Part shown: one piece after another, positions 9,950 through 18,346 of the stretch
How the letters are laid out: each line of letters starts with the position of its first letter
How positions within the stretch are numbered: position 1 is the first letter of the stretch
NCBI GenBank assembly: GCA_905221605.1
Contig: CAJNDS010002295.1
Span: 161,376 to 225,375, forward strand
DNA: 64,000 bases
Direction of reading: 5' to 3'
Source of the DNA: Symbiodinium natans
Taxonomy: Eukaryota; Sar; Dinophyceae; Suessiales; Symbiodiniaceae
Notes under the pieces: generated by a model
Databases searched by the model: none
What the model was told of the DNA's origin: nothing
Seen by the model: only the letters and a program-made list of their open reading frames with translations
Program-made: the position numbers and the translations under genes

Positions 9950-10093
9950 TCAGGGGCAAAATTTTGTGACACAACCATTGTGCTCGTTCTCAATGGCATT
10001 GATGTCAGTGGGGTTCGTGTTGACCTCGCGCTTGATGATTTCCTTCTTGACCGGTGCCTTGCCAGTAGCCGGACAGTAGTACCGCGGCGTGCA
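9950..10093 (-). CDS. Candidate exon, Lys/Asn-rich, 47 codons
   Basis: From the telomeric edge the minus frame runs 47 codons to TGA. It contains CTPRYYCPATGKAPVKKEII and then NPTDINAIENEHNG. A GT at AATG|GTTGTG could be a donor before the stop. CTPRYYCPATG recalls the C-x-x-x-Y-Y-C-P pattern of cysteine-rich extracellular repeats, but one occurrence does not identify a domain. It follows the exon at 10146-10283 in minus order and is separated from it only by CCCTAAA repeats. Confidence 0.55.
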   Translation of the reverse strand, partial: CTPRYYCPATGKAPVKKEIIKREVNTNPTDINAIENEHNGCVTKFCP

Positions 10094-10097
10094 TGGC

Positions 10098-10145
10098 CCC
10101 TAAACCCTAAACCCTAAACCCTAAACCCTAAACCCTAAACCCTAA
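10098..10145 (-). repeat. CCCTAAA array between two exon candidates
   Basis: Almost seven perfect units (48 bp). Read on the minus strand it is TTTAGGG and carries stops in all frames, so the two flanking open frames cannot be one continuous reading frame. It is either a very small intron or an insertion into an exon. Confidence 0.97.
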
Positions 10146-10283
10146 GTGGGCAAAGTGAAGAAGGATGTCATTCACGAAGCGACTGCTGTTGGATGTCATC
10201 GCTCCGTCTTTGTAGCAAGCGTAGGTGTCAATGTACATGTTGAAGAGCTGAACCGTCATTTCGCCTTGCAAGTTCTCAATGGT
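10146..10283 (-). CDS. Candidate exon, 46 codons, with strong acceptor
   Basis: The minus strand has a long pyrimidine run ending CAG immediately before ACCATTGAG. The frame then stays open to the telomeric edge and includes NLQGEMTVQLFNMYIDTYAC and SSRFVNDILLHFAH. The mix of aromatic, acidic and aliphatic residues is typical of a folded protein. The downstream edge, CACTTAGGGTTTAGGG, offers GG|GTTTAG as donor. The protein family is not recognised. Confidence 0.6.
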
Positions 10284-10551
10284 CTGGGGGGGGGGGTGGG
10301 GGGTGGTGGTTAGGTCATCTTTTGAGCTACGAAAAGCGAGGCACCCTTTTCATGCCCAGGCTACTCTTTGGTCTAGGGTCAGTGGTTTCAGGGTTTCGGG
10401 TTCAGAGTCAATAGGGCTTATTCAGGGCTCAGGGTCTACGCGCAAAACAAGTGAATAAGGGCCTACTCACCCCAAACCCTTAAACCCTGAACCCTGAACC
10501 CTGAACCCTAAACCCTAAACCCCAAACCCTCAACCCTAAACCCTGAACCCA

Positions 10552-10641
10552 AGACTGCCTTCTTCCGCTTCCCCCCGCTGGAGCTGCGGCTGCGCGAAGC
10601 TCTTCCCCGGCCTGGGAAGGAAGTTCGTTCAGCTCAAGGCA
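10552..10641 (-). CDS. Candidate small exon, Ala/Glu-rich
   Basis: The minus frame is open for 29 codons and includes LELNELPSQAGEELRAAAAP. CCCTGAA/CCCTAAA lies left and TTTAGGG right. Confidence 0.42.
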
Positions 10642-10644
10642 TGT

Positions 10645-10750
10645 TTGGGGTTTAGGGTTTAGGGCTAGGGTGAAGGGTTTAGGGTTTAGGGTTTAGGGTT
10701 TAGGGTTTAGGGTTTAGGGTTTAGGGTTTAGGGTTTAGGGTTCAGGGTTT
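10645..10750 (+). repeat. TTTAGGG array
   Basis: About 12 canonical units after a few variants. Confidence 0.98.
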
Positions 10751-10831
10751 GGAGTCTGGGGTTTGGGGGTTAAAGGGTTCGGGCTCTATTGTGCGGGGTT
10801 GAGGGTTAGGGCTTAGGGTTGGGGCCGAACA

Positions 10832-10992
10832 AAAGGGGTATAAGGAGGGACCACTAGAAGGGACCCTTGTTCTTATTCCCCAAAATAACCCCTAGAAAGA
10901 CCTTATATAGTCCCTACATACCTAAGTAGCCCCTAAAGAACCTCAAAAGAACCCCTAATGTCCCTTGTAAGGGTCCTTTCTTTAGTCCCTTG
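10832..10992 (+). mobile_element. Family B element, copy 2
   Basis: Left end AAGGGGTATAAGGAGGGACC, with CTAGAAGGGACCCTTGTTCT next. Right end CTTGTAAGGGTCCTTTCTTT plus AGTCCCTT. The interior has ATATAGTCCCTACATACC and AAGTAGCCCCTAAAG. It is the most complete copy, and the two ends are imperfect inverted repeats. Confidence 0.7.
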
Positions 10993-11125
10993 AACGACCC
11001 TAAACCCCACTACAACCCTACAACTCTACAACTCTGCAGCCCTACAACCCTAAACTTGGTCCACAGCCCTAAACCCTAAACCCTAAACCCTGAACCCTAA
11101 TTCCTAAACCCATCTAAGCCCTGAA

Positions 11126-11178
11126 AAGCCCCCGGCTTCGGCTTCGCTCCTTCTCCTTCTTCCCCTGGCAATGTTTTG
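11126..11178 (-). CDS. Candidate micro-exon, Lys/Arg/Ser-rich
   Basis: The minus frame reads CQGKKEKERSRSRG. It is short, but the KE/RS composition is not produced by the surrounding repeats. Confidence 0.33.
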
Positions 11179-11749
11179 AGGGTTTTGGGTCAGGGCTTTG
11201 GGACTTAGGGGGCGTGTGCGGTTTCGGAGTTAGGGCTGTTAGAGGCTTCGGGGCCTAGCTTCCGATGAAGAACTGGGGGGGGCTTAGGGCTTGGTGGGGC
11301 GGGGAAGGAGTCGACGCCTTTGGCCCATGGTTGAAACCCTAAGCCTTCAACTTCAAAACCCTGAGATCCTATAAGCCGCAAGTCCTAAAGGAGCCCCTAG
11401 AACCCGAACCCAGCAACTCCAAATAGCATGGGGGTTAGGGTCAGGTTCAGGGTTCAGGCTTCGGGGTTCGGGGTTCAGGGTTTGGGGTTCAGGGTTTAGG
11501 GCTCAGGGTTTAGGATTTGGACGGTGATGCGTCGGCGCTTTTCCAGGCCTCGGGCAAAGGCCCTAAAGTCCTCCCCCAACGGCCCTGGCCTTGAACGGCC
11601 TCAATCCTAAACCCCAGCCCTAAAACCACTTATGGAGCGAAACCTTGCAGCCCCAAGCGCCAAACAATCATGGAAAAAGAGGGTATGGGGGTTAGCCCTC
11701 CTCTGAATCACTCACTGAGTTTTGGGTTTAAGGTTGAGGGTTTAGGGAA

Positions 11750-11930
11750 CCTCCTAAACCTTAACCCCCGCGTAAACCCCCCCAAAACCCTTAAAACCCT
11801 AAACCCTCAAAACCCCAAACAACAAACCCTAAACCTAAACCCTAAACCCTTAACCCTTAAAACCCTAAACCCTAAACCCTAATCCCCAAACAACAAACCC
11901 TAAACCCTCAAAACCCCAAGTCCTCGACAC
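11750..11930 (-). repeat. CCCTAAA/CCCTAAAA mixed array
   Basis: Heptamer and octamer units mixed with CCCCAAACAACAAA inserts. Confidence 0.93.
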
Positions 11931-11937
11931 CCACATC

Positions 11938-11985
11938 AAGCCAAGGCCTTTTTTCTCTTTGCGTTGCTCGCAGAGCGACTGGCCT
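11938..11985 (-). CDS. Candidate micro-exon, basic
   Basis: The minus frame reads IEASRSASNAKRKKALA. It directly adjoins the Family C element end at 11991. Confidence 0.35.
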
Positions 11986-11990
11986 CGATC

Positions 11991-12189
11991 ACTTGGAGGT
12001 TCAGGGTTTAGGGTTTAGGGTTTAGGGTTTAGGGTTTAGGGTTCAGGGTTGAGGGTTTAGGGCTACTTATTAACCAATTATCCCTGCACTTATAACCCAC
12101 TTATGAGCCCGTCAAGTGCCCTAATATGGTTATAAGTACAGTTGTAAGTGCAGTTGTAATTGGTTTATCAGTACCATGAACCTCCAAGT
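11991..12189. mobile_element. Family C palindromic element split by telomeric repeat
   Basis: Ends ACTTGGAGGTTCA (11991-12003) and TGAACCTCCAAGT (12177-12189) are perfect inverted repeats. The inner arms CTTATTAACCAATTAT and AATTGGTTTATCAGTACC also pair. About 60 bp of TTTAGGG units (12004-12062) sits inside the left arm and separates parts that are contiguous in the right arm, so it entered after the element. Confidence 0.75.
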
Positions 12190-12480
12190 GGGGGGGGGGG
12201 GGGGGCGGTAGCTGTGTGTCGAGCTATGTGTGTATATCTGTAAAGGGAGGGACAAAGTGACCGGATCCCAACAAACCTCAAACCCAAACCAGAAACTTCA
12301 AAGCCAAACCAGGTTTTTGCTTGTAAGGGCTAACAACAAGAGGTCACTAGGTGCGGGGGGCCGGGGGGGGGGGGGGGGGGGAGGAGGGGGGTGGGGGGCT
12401 CGGAAGGTCTTAAACCAACTCGACATCCTCACATGCTGGGGGTTTAGGGCTTAGGGCTTAGGGCTTAGGGTGTAGGGTGT
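12190..12480. other. G-runs and unassigned sequence
   Basis: Includes a G-run at about 12191-12206, a poly-G/GGAGG stretch at 12356-12397 and GGGCTTA repeats at 12440-12480. The open frame across it encodes mostly Gly and I do not regard it as a gene. Confidence 0.8.
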
Positions 12481-12496
12481 CGGGTTTAGGGTTGAG

Positions 12497-12612
12497 GGGC
12501 ACAGGTCCTTCAGCTGAAGCCAGGGGGTTTTCGGGCCCTGTGTACTGTACCAGAAAGCTGAGTCCACGACATCTCGGTCGCGCCGGCGGTCCTGGCAGGG
12601 CCCCCAGATCTT
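12497..12612 (-). CDS. Candidate exon
   Basis: A minus frame of about 38 codons includes CQDRRRDRDVVDSAFWYSTQ and then GPKTPWLQLKDLCP. Another minus frame is also open over the same span (PRCRGLSFLVQYTGPENP), so the phase is unresolved. A Family D element lies upstream (12649-12753). Confidence 0.38.
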
Positions 12613-12648
12613 CAGATCTTCTCGGGGTTGAGGTTTTGGTTCGATTTA

Positions 12649-12753
12649 CTACGTCTTGCTCACGAACTCCCCGAAAAAGGAACATCGTTCCTTATAAGGA
12701 AAATATAGGAACCTTTATCTTTTATTCGTTGGCGGCTCTTAAGCAGATAGTAG
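12649..12753. mobile_element. Family D element, copy 3 (diverged)
   Basis: The right end CGGCTCTTAAGCAGATAGTAG and the interior TTCCTTATAAGG and AATATAGGAACCTTTATC match copy 2. The left end CTACGTCTTGCTCACGAAC is degraded. Confidence 0.5.
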
Positions 12754-12865
12754 TTTCGGGTTGAAGCTCGGTGTCACCCCTTCACACGCAGAAGAGGAGC
12801 AGGGGCACCCTCAACCCACAAAATGAGCATCATGGTGAGCATGAGCAATCAGTGGGCGGCCCCCC

Positions 12866-13012
12866 AAGCCCTCAGCCCTAAGCCCTAAGCCCTAAGCCCT
12901 AAGCCCTAAGCCCTAAGCCCTAAGCCCTAAGCCCTACACCCTAAACGCTAAACGCTAAACGCTAAACCCTAAACCCTAAACTCTAAACCCTAAACCCTAA
13001 ACCCTGCCGTGC
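12866..13012 (-). repeat. CCCTAAG then CCCTAAA array
   Basis: About nine CCCTAAG units are followed by CGCTAAA and canonical CCCTAAA, then a C-run at 13014-13029. Confidence 0.97.
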
Positions 13013-13028
13013 TGCCCCCCCCCCCCCC

Positions 13029-13090
13029 CGTTTTTGAGGGCGCTGCATGGGGCCCTGGGCAGCACCAGCAAGAGCAGGAGCGAACCGCAT
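13029..13090 (-). CDS. Candidate micro-exon, possibly with start codon
   Basis: The minus frame reads MRFAPALAGAAQGPMQRPQK beginning at an ATG. Flanked by CCCTAAA upstream and a C-run downstream. The Met could be internal. Confidence 0.33.
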
Positions 13091-13125
13091 GATAACCCTA
13101 AACCCTAAACCCTAAACCCGAAACC

Positions 13126-13450
13126 CTAAACCCTAAACCCTAAACCTGCAAAGCTAAGCCCTCCGTGCCCCTCCCCCCCAAACTCCGGGAGCTGTAACAT
13201 GCAGTCAGTACGTGAGTTGGATGCAGATACTGAGAAGTCGACTGGTTCTTGGCTCTTGTTGAGGAACTTAGGAGTAGCCTGCAATGAACTACATAGAACT
13301 TCATAGCACCCTGATGATGGTAACTTCTCCAAATTCCTCAACACACGCTAGAGACTAGAGAACTGCATGTGCTGCGGGATGCCATGAAAGGTAGCTCTGG
13401 CGTGGGGTATAGGCTTTCGGGTCTTCGGTACGCCGAGCTGCTGCTTCGCT
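13126..13450 (-). other. Unique DNA with open minus frames
   Basis: One minus frame is open for about 55 non-repeat codons (ending ELPEFGG-like), and another around 13350-13445 reads SEAAARRTEDPKAYTPRQSY. Which, if either, is coding cannot be decided. No family recognised. Confidence 0.3.
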
Positions 13451-13713
13451 AACAACCATAGACCTCAAAACCTCTAAGACCCTAAACCCTGAAATCTTGA
13501 AACCCCAAAACCCTGCACCTTGCACCCTAAACCTCTAAACCCTAAACCGAAACCTAAAAACCACAAGCCCTAGACCCCTGAGACCCACAATCGGAGAAGC
13601 CCAAGAACCCCGAAAGCCTTGCAAGACTTCAAACCCTACGAGCCCTAACAGCCCTAACACACCCAAAAAACCCTAGAACCCTAAATGCCCCAAAATCCCT
13701 GAAGCCCTCAGAG

Positions 13714-13817
13714 TTGGAGATGCTCCCCCTTACGCTAACAGTCCTTAATATAGGGGGTAGAATAGGGGGTACTGTGATCCCTCTTAAGGACTGTTAGTAT
13801 AAGGGGGAACATCCCAA
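13714..13817. mobile_element. Family A palindromic element, copy 2
   Basis: TTGGAGATGCTCCCCCTTAC at the left and AAGGGGGAACATCCCAA at the right. Internal arms AACAGTCCTTAATA and TTAAGGACTGTT pair perfectly over about 12 bp. The centre holds ATAGGGGGTAGAATAGGGGG. Confidence 0.8.
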
Positions 13818-13974
13818 ACCTAAGCCCTAAGCCCCAACCCGCAATCCTGAACTTTGAGCTGGAATATCCCAACCCGAAAACACCAAACCCCCCACAAACG
13901 TGCCTTACCCCGATCGCGGTCCTGTGAGTAGGGGGGGCTTCTTGGCTTAAGCCAAGCCGGGGATTTAGGGTTTG

Positions 13975-14330
13975 TAGGGCTTAGGATTTAGGGTTTAGGG
14001 TTAGGGTTTAGGGTTTAGGGTTTAGGGTTTAGGGTTTAGGGTTTAGGGTTTAGGGTTTAGGGTTTAGGGTTTAGGGTTTAAGGTTAGGGTTTAGGGTTTA
14101 GGGTTTAGGGTTTAGGGTTTAGGGTTTAGGGTTTAGGGTTTAGGGTTTAGGGTTTAGGGGGGGGTTTTTTTTTAGGGTTTAGGGTTTAGCGGTTTTAGGG
14201 TTAGGGTTAGGGGTTTAGGGTTTAGGGTTTCGGGTTTAGGGTTTAGGGTTTAGGGTTTAGGGTTTAGGGTTTAGGGTTTAGGGTTTAGGGTTTAGGGTTT
14301 AGGGTTTAGGGTTTAGGGTTTAGGGTTAGG
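13975..14330 (+). repeat. Long TTTAGGG array, about 45 units
   Basis: Canonical units interrupted near 14160 by GGGGGGGTTTTTTTT and near 14220 by a few TTCGGG/TTAGGG variants. Confidence 0.99.
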
Positions 14331-14433
14331 GCTTTCACGGACGGGATCAGTGTTCATGGAGTGCAGTGTCGGGTTTGGTTGAGGGGTTTGAGGCTTCAGG
14401 TGTCTTGGGGTCTAGGGCTGAAGGGGCTTGATT

Positions 14434-14550
14434 AAGGGGCACAAGTAAGGAGGGACCCCTAGAAGGGACCCTTAATCTTGTCCCCCTACATAACCCTTAT
14501 ATATAGTCCCTACAAACCTAAGAAGCCCCTAAATAACCCCCCCAAAGGGT
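14434..14550 (+). mobile_element. Family B element, copy 3
   Basis: Contains AAGTAAGGAGGGACCCCTAG, AAGGGACCCTTAATCTTG, TATATAGTCCCTACAAACC and AAGAAGCCCCTAAATAACC. The right inverted repeat is degraded. Confidence 0.62.
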
Positions 14551-14723
14551 CTTCCGGAAACCACCATCGGGTTTAGTTGTAAGCCAAAGCCCTGCTAAGC
14601 CCCCCAAGGCTCAAACCCACTGCCCTAAACTCGCGGCCCGCCCTCCCCCCTGGGTTTAAGGTTTAGGGTTTAGGGTTTCGGGTTTAGGGTTTCGGGTTTA
14701 GGGTTTAGGGTTTAGGGTTTGGG

Positions 14724-14812
14724 CTTCCTGCCCCCTCTCACCCCCCTCCCCCTCCCCCCCCGGAGTCCCGATCACGATCTTTATCTCGCCTCGGCGGAGC
14801 GGCAGCTTAGGT
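14724..14812 (-). CDS. Candidate small exon
   Basis: The minus frame is open for 29 codons beginning PKLPLRRGEIKIVIGTPGG, followed by a Gly/Glu run. TTTAGGG arrays flank both sides. The amphipathic start (basic, then IKIVIG) is not repeat-derived. Confidence 0.4.
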
Positions 14813-14939
14813 ATAGGGTTTAGGGTTTAGAGTTTAGAGTTTAGGGTTTAGGGTGTAGGGTTTGGGGTTTAGGGTTCAGCGTTTAGGTTCAGGGTTTAGG
14901 GTTTAGGTTTAGGGCTTAGTTAGGGCTTAGGGCTTAGGG

Positions 14940-15075
14940 CTTAGGTCTTAGGGCTTAGGGTTTAGGGTTTAGGGTTTAAGGGTTTAAGGGTTTAAGGGTT
15001 TAAGGGTTTAAGGGTTTAAGGGTTTAAGGGTTTAAGGGTTTAGGGTCCCAGGCTTAGGGTTTAGGGTTTTTCTCA
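14940..15075 (+). repeat. CTTAGGG and TTTAAGGG arrays
   Basis: GGGCTTA units, a few TTTAGGG, then about eight copies of the octamer TTTAAGGG (about 14976-15045). Confidence 0.97.
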
Positions 15076-15154
15076 AGCCCAGGCATTCACAAGTCAAGCT
15101 CGCTTCTCTGGCATCGAACATCTACCCACCCGACCTTTGGATCCCATGAATTAA

Positions 15155-15340
15155 GAAAACCCTAAACCCTAAACCCTAAACCCTAAACCCTAAACCCCTA
15201 AACCCTAAACCCCTACATGAACTCTAAGCCCTACATGCAGGCACCCTGCAACCTCTCGGGCCTTAAATGAACCTTAGGCCTTGAACCCTAAACCCTAAAC
15301 CCTCAACCCTCAACCCTAAACCCTAAACCCCGAGGCCTTG
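15155..15340 (-). repeat. CCCTAAA repeats with short unique spacer
   Basis: Canonical units at 15155-15212 and 15280-15335 with degenerate units between. Confidence 0.93.
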
Positions 15341-15398
15341 AACCTTAAACCTCCTACGGGAAGCAGGGCGGGGAGGCTTAGGGTTTAGGGTAGTGGAT

Positions 15399-15512
15399 TG
15401 GGATGCTCCCCCTTATACTAACAGTCCTTAATAGTGATTATAGTACCCCCTATTATAATACTAAGGACTGTTAGTATAAGGGGAAACTGTTAGCATAAGG
15501 GGAACATCCCAA
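15399..15512. mobile_element. Family A element, copy 3, with 9-bp target-site duplication
   Basis: TGGGATGCTCCCCCTTATAC at the left end and AAGGGGAACATCCCA(A) at the right end are inverted repeats. The 9 bases GTAGTGGAT immediately precede (15390-15398) and follow (15513-15521) the element, a direct duplication of the target. The right arm holds a partial internal duplication of TGTTAGTATAAGGGG. Length about 114 bp, non-coding. Confidence 0.85.
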
Positions 15513-15679
15513 GTAGTGGATCACAAGCCCAAAGCCCTAAACCCGAAACCCCCCTCCCTTAAGGACCGTCAAAGCCAGGCCTTTGGAGTTTGGGGTTTTG
15601 GGCTTTGGGGCCCGGAGCTCTCCACCGCAAGCCCTAAACCCTAAAACAGCCAAAACCACAACACAAAACAACTCAAGCC

Positions 15680-15750
15680 CCTAAACCCTAAACCCTAAAC
15701 CCTAAACCCTAAACCCTAAGCCCTAAGCCCTAAACCCTAAACCCTAAAAC
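15680..15750 (-). repeat. CCCTAAA array
   Basis: Canonical units with two CCCTAAG units. Confidence 0.97.
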
Positions 15751-16065
15751 CACCCCCAAAAAAGTCTGAGGTCTGGGCTTCTTGTCTTCTTTCCTTACCA
15801 GATGAAGTTTTACTGGGGCTTAGGGCTCAGGGCTTAGGGTCTAGATATGGTTCGTATACCCTCATTGGAATTCTAGTCGTACGGGGGGGGGGCATTCTGG
15901 CCCCAATCTTAGGGTTTAGGGTTTAGGATTTAGGGTTTAGGGTTTAGCTAAGCAAACAACCCCGGAACGGCACACCGCTGCCCGCCAACAAGAGCGGACG
16001 ACCGACCGCGAAGGGAGTCCCCTACACCCTTTAAGAGGGTTTAGGGTTTAGGGTTTCGGGTTTAG

Positions 16066-16175
16066 GGTTTATTCTGGGTTCCCCTACTACCCCCTCTATA
16101 CTACCCCGCCTAGGTTCCCCCTATAATTAAGGCAACTTAGGGCTGCTTATAGAGGGGGGGTAGCAAGGGAACCAT
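16066..16175. mobile_element. Family G element, copy 1
   Basis: Left GGGTTCCCCTACTACCCCCT, right GGTAGCAAGGGAACCATGAT; these are imperfect inverted repeats. The interior has ACTACCCCGCCTAGGTTCCC. It directly abuts a partial Family B copy. Confidence 0.6.
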
Positions 16176-16177
16176 GA

Positions 16178-16277
16178 TAAGAGGTAGAGTGAGGGACCCC
16201 TGAATCTTATTCCCCTTTAACCCTATATACCTAAGTAGCCTCGTCCCTTCTAAGGGTCCCTCCTTTCGCCCTTCGAA
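16178..16277 (+). mobile_element. Family B element, copy 4 (short)
   Basis: TGAGGGACCCCTGAATCTTA at the left and TTCTAAGGGTCCCTCCTTTC at the right. The interior is reduced to CCTATATACCTAAGTAGCC. Confidence 0.6.
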
Positions 16278-16429
16278 CCCTAAACCCTCAAGCCCCAAAC
16301 CCCTAAACCCAACAGGGCGGGGGCCGCGGGGGTTGTGTTTTTGTGTTTCAAATGCAACGTCCGTCTTCGGAGACCAAAGGGGCTGGTTCTTGAGGCGTAA
16401 AGGCTCTGTGGATCACCCGCGACCGTACA

Positions 16430-16580
16430 ACTTGCAGATTACAAGGCCCCCGAACCGAGACCCAGGAGCAACCTGGGAATAAGCAGGGTGCCTTTTTGGG
16501 TTTAAAGGGGGTTATAAGGGAGCCTAAGCCATTAAAACAAAAAAACAAAAGAGAAGAAGGGCCTACTCTGGGTTCTAGTA
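16430..16580. mobile_element. Family E element, copy 2
   Basis: GAGACCCAGGAGCAACCTGG, then GTGCCTTTTTGGGTTTAAAG, TTATAAGGGAGCCTAAGC and GGGTTCTAGTAAC at the right end. It matches 2626-2747 block by block. Confidence 0.55.
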
Positions 16581-16734
16581 ACTGCTAGCTCTAACCACCT
16601 GATTGCGGGGTAGAAGCCCCCAAGGTTTAACTTGAGCCGATTTGTAGGTGGGGAATTGCGGCTTCGGGTTTAGGGTTTAGGGTTAAGGTTTAGGTTTAGG
16701 GTTTAGGGTCGATAAGACCCCCACCCCACCCCGC

Positions 16735-17110
16735 CCCCCCCCCCCCCCAAATAAGAAATCCAGTCCGCAATTTGCTCATTTGGGGGTCCCCCCCCCCCCC
16801 CCCGCTCCCAATTAAGAAAGTCATGTTTGGCCGAGTTCCCAGCCCTCACATCCGGATTTGATTTCGCAACTCTAAGGAATTGATGGGCTAGATTTCCGAC
16901 ATGTAAGAAGTGAGGGTGGGGGTGGGGGGGGGGGCTGGATTTCTTCTTTCGGCGGGGAAGGTGGGACCCACCCCAGCATTTTTTAGAAATTGAGGGGCTG
17001 GATTTCTGAAGTTATGAATTTGTGGGGGCTTGGACTCTTGAATTTAAGAAATTGAGGGGATGGATTTCCAAAAGTATGAAGTTGAGGGGCTGATTCTTAT
17101 TTGGGAGAGA
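16735..17110. other. Degenerate tandem module GAAATTGAGGGGCTGGATTT
   Basis: The motif AAGAAATTGAGGGGCTGGAT and variants (TTAAGAAATTGAGGGGATGG, TATGAAGTTGAGGGGCTG) repeats about every 50-60 bp between 16855 and 17095. C-runs lie at 16736-16748 and 16788-16803 and a G-rich run near 16925. Not coding in any frame I can defend. Confidence 0.6.
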
Positions 17111-17144
17111 AATTCACAGGTTTCTCCGCCCACCTCTCATCTTA

Positions 17145-17305
17145 AAAACCCTAAACCCTACACCCTACACCCTAAACCCCGAACCCTAAACCCTAAACCC
17201 TGAACCCTAAACCCTAAACCCTAAACCCCGAACCCTAAACCCTAAACCCTAAACCCTAAACCCTAAACCCTAAACCCTGAACCCCGAACCCTAAACCCTA
17301 AACCT
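17145..17305 (-). repeat. CCCTAAA array, about 20 units
   Basis: Canonical units with CCCCGAA and CCCTACA variants. Confidence 0.98.
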
Positions 17306-17310
17306 CGACT

Positions 17311-17358
17311 CTGGGAAGCCCGCTTCTCTTTCTTCTCGTCCTTCTTCGACTTCTCCTC
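17311..17358 (-). CDS. Candidate micro-exon, Lys/Glu-rich, with acceptor
   Basis: On the minus strand CTGTCCTGCCTCCTAG is an excellent pyrimidine-rich acceptor. The following 16 codons read EEKSKKDEKKEKRASQ. The downstream edge AGTCGAG|GTTTAGGG offers a GT donor made by the telomeric repeat. The charged lysine/glutamate content is strong evidence for translation despite the short length. Confidence 0.5.
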
Positions 17359-17387
17359 CTAGGAGGCAGGACAGGTTCCAAAGCTGA

Positions 17388-17530
17388 CCCTAAACCCTAA
17401 ACCCTAAACCCTAAACCCTAAACCCTAAACCCTAAACCCCTAAACCCTAAACCCTAAACCCCCAAACCCTAAGCCCGAAACCCTAAACCCTAAACCCTAA
17501 ACCTTAAGCCCTAAACCCAAAACCCTGAAC
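17388..17530 (-). repeat. CCCTAAA array
   Basis: About 18 units with CCCCTAAA and CCCGAAA variants. Confidence 0.97.
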
Positions 17531-17649
17531 CATGCCTACGCAAAGCAAACGACACGAACCCGCAAGGTGCCCGCAGGTTTAGGATTTAGGGGTTTTAAGG
17601 GGTTTGTAGGGGCTTCAGGATTTAGGATTTAGGGTTTAGGGCTTTGGTG

Positions 17650-18015
17650 GCTCTAGGGGCTCTTTAGGGGCTCTAGAGGGGCTCTATGGGGGCTCTAAAG
17701 GGGCTCTACAGGGCTCTATAGGGGCTCTATAGGAGCTCTATAGGGGCTCTACAGGGTTGTATAGGGACTTTAGGGGCTTTAGAGGCTCTATAGGGGCTCT
17801 ATAGGGGCTCTTGGAGCTTTAGGGGCTCTGGGAGCTTTAGGGGCTCTGGGAGCTTTAGGGGCTCTAGGGGGCTCTATAGGGGCTGTATAGGGGCTTTAGG
17901 GCTCTATAGGGGCTGTATAGGGGCTCTATAGGGGCTCTATATGGGGCTCTAGGGGCTCTTGGAGCTTGGGGGGCTTTAGGGGCTCTGGGAGCTTTAGGGG
18001 CTCTAGGGGGCTTCT
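17650..18015 (+). repeat. GGGGCTCTATA / GGGGCTCTGGGAGCTTTA minisatellite
   Basis: About 365 bp of 11-18-bp units built from GGGGCTCTATAG and GGGAGCTTTAG. The minus strand is open through part of it and reads Ala-Pro-Arg/Lys repeats (APRAPKAPRAPKAPQAP). This is a repeat peptide and I do not regard it as a gene without support from flanking exons. Confidence 0.9.
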
Positions 18016-18335
18016 TGTTTTGTCCCATGCAGCTCCTTTTGAACTCAGCGCGCACGCCGGCTGCTCAGTTCTCTGAAGTAACGCGTCCCCTTCTCGGGGA
18101 CAGGGGGGGGGGGGGCTGCTGTGATTCTATGGGGTTTAGGTTTAGGGTCTAGGGTTTAGGGTAGAGGGTTTAAGGGTCCTAAACCCTAAACCCTGAACCG
18201 TAAACCCTAAACCCTAAACCCCAAACCCTGCTATGTGTATAGGGGCCTAGTTAACTGGGTTTACGGCTTCGGGCATATTGTACTAAAACAAAAAGGGGAT
18301 TCTAAGTGGATACCAAGGCAATTTCAACTAAACCC

Positions 18336-18346
18336 ACCGTAGCCAT
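18336..18346 (+). other. 11-base match to the start of the dinoflagellate spliced leader
   Basis: ACCGTAGCCAT equals the first 11 bases of the known dinoflagellate spliced leader (A/T/G-CCGTAGCCATTTTGGCTCAAG). The following bases AAACTCCAG do not match. It could be a truncated relict leader from retroposed cDNA or chance. Confidence 0.2.

Noticed and set aside
9950-10093. Cysteine-rich extracellular repeat based on CTPRYYCPATG
   Set aside because: Only one partial motif occurs; the rest of the segment is Lys/Asn-rich and lacks the cysteine spacing of such domains.
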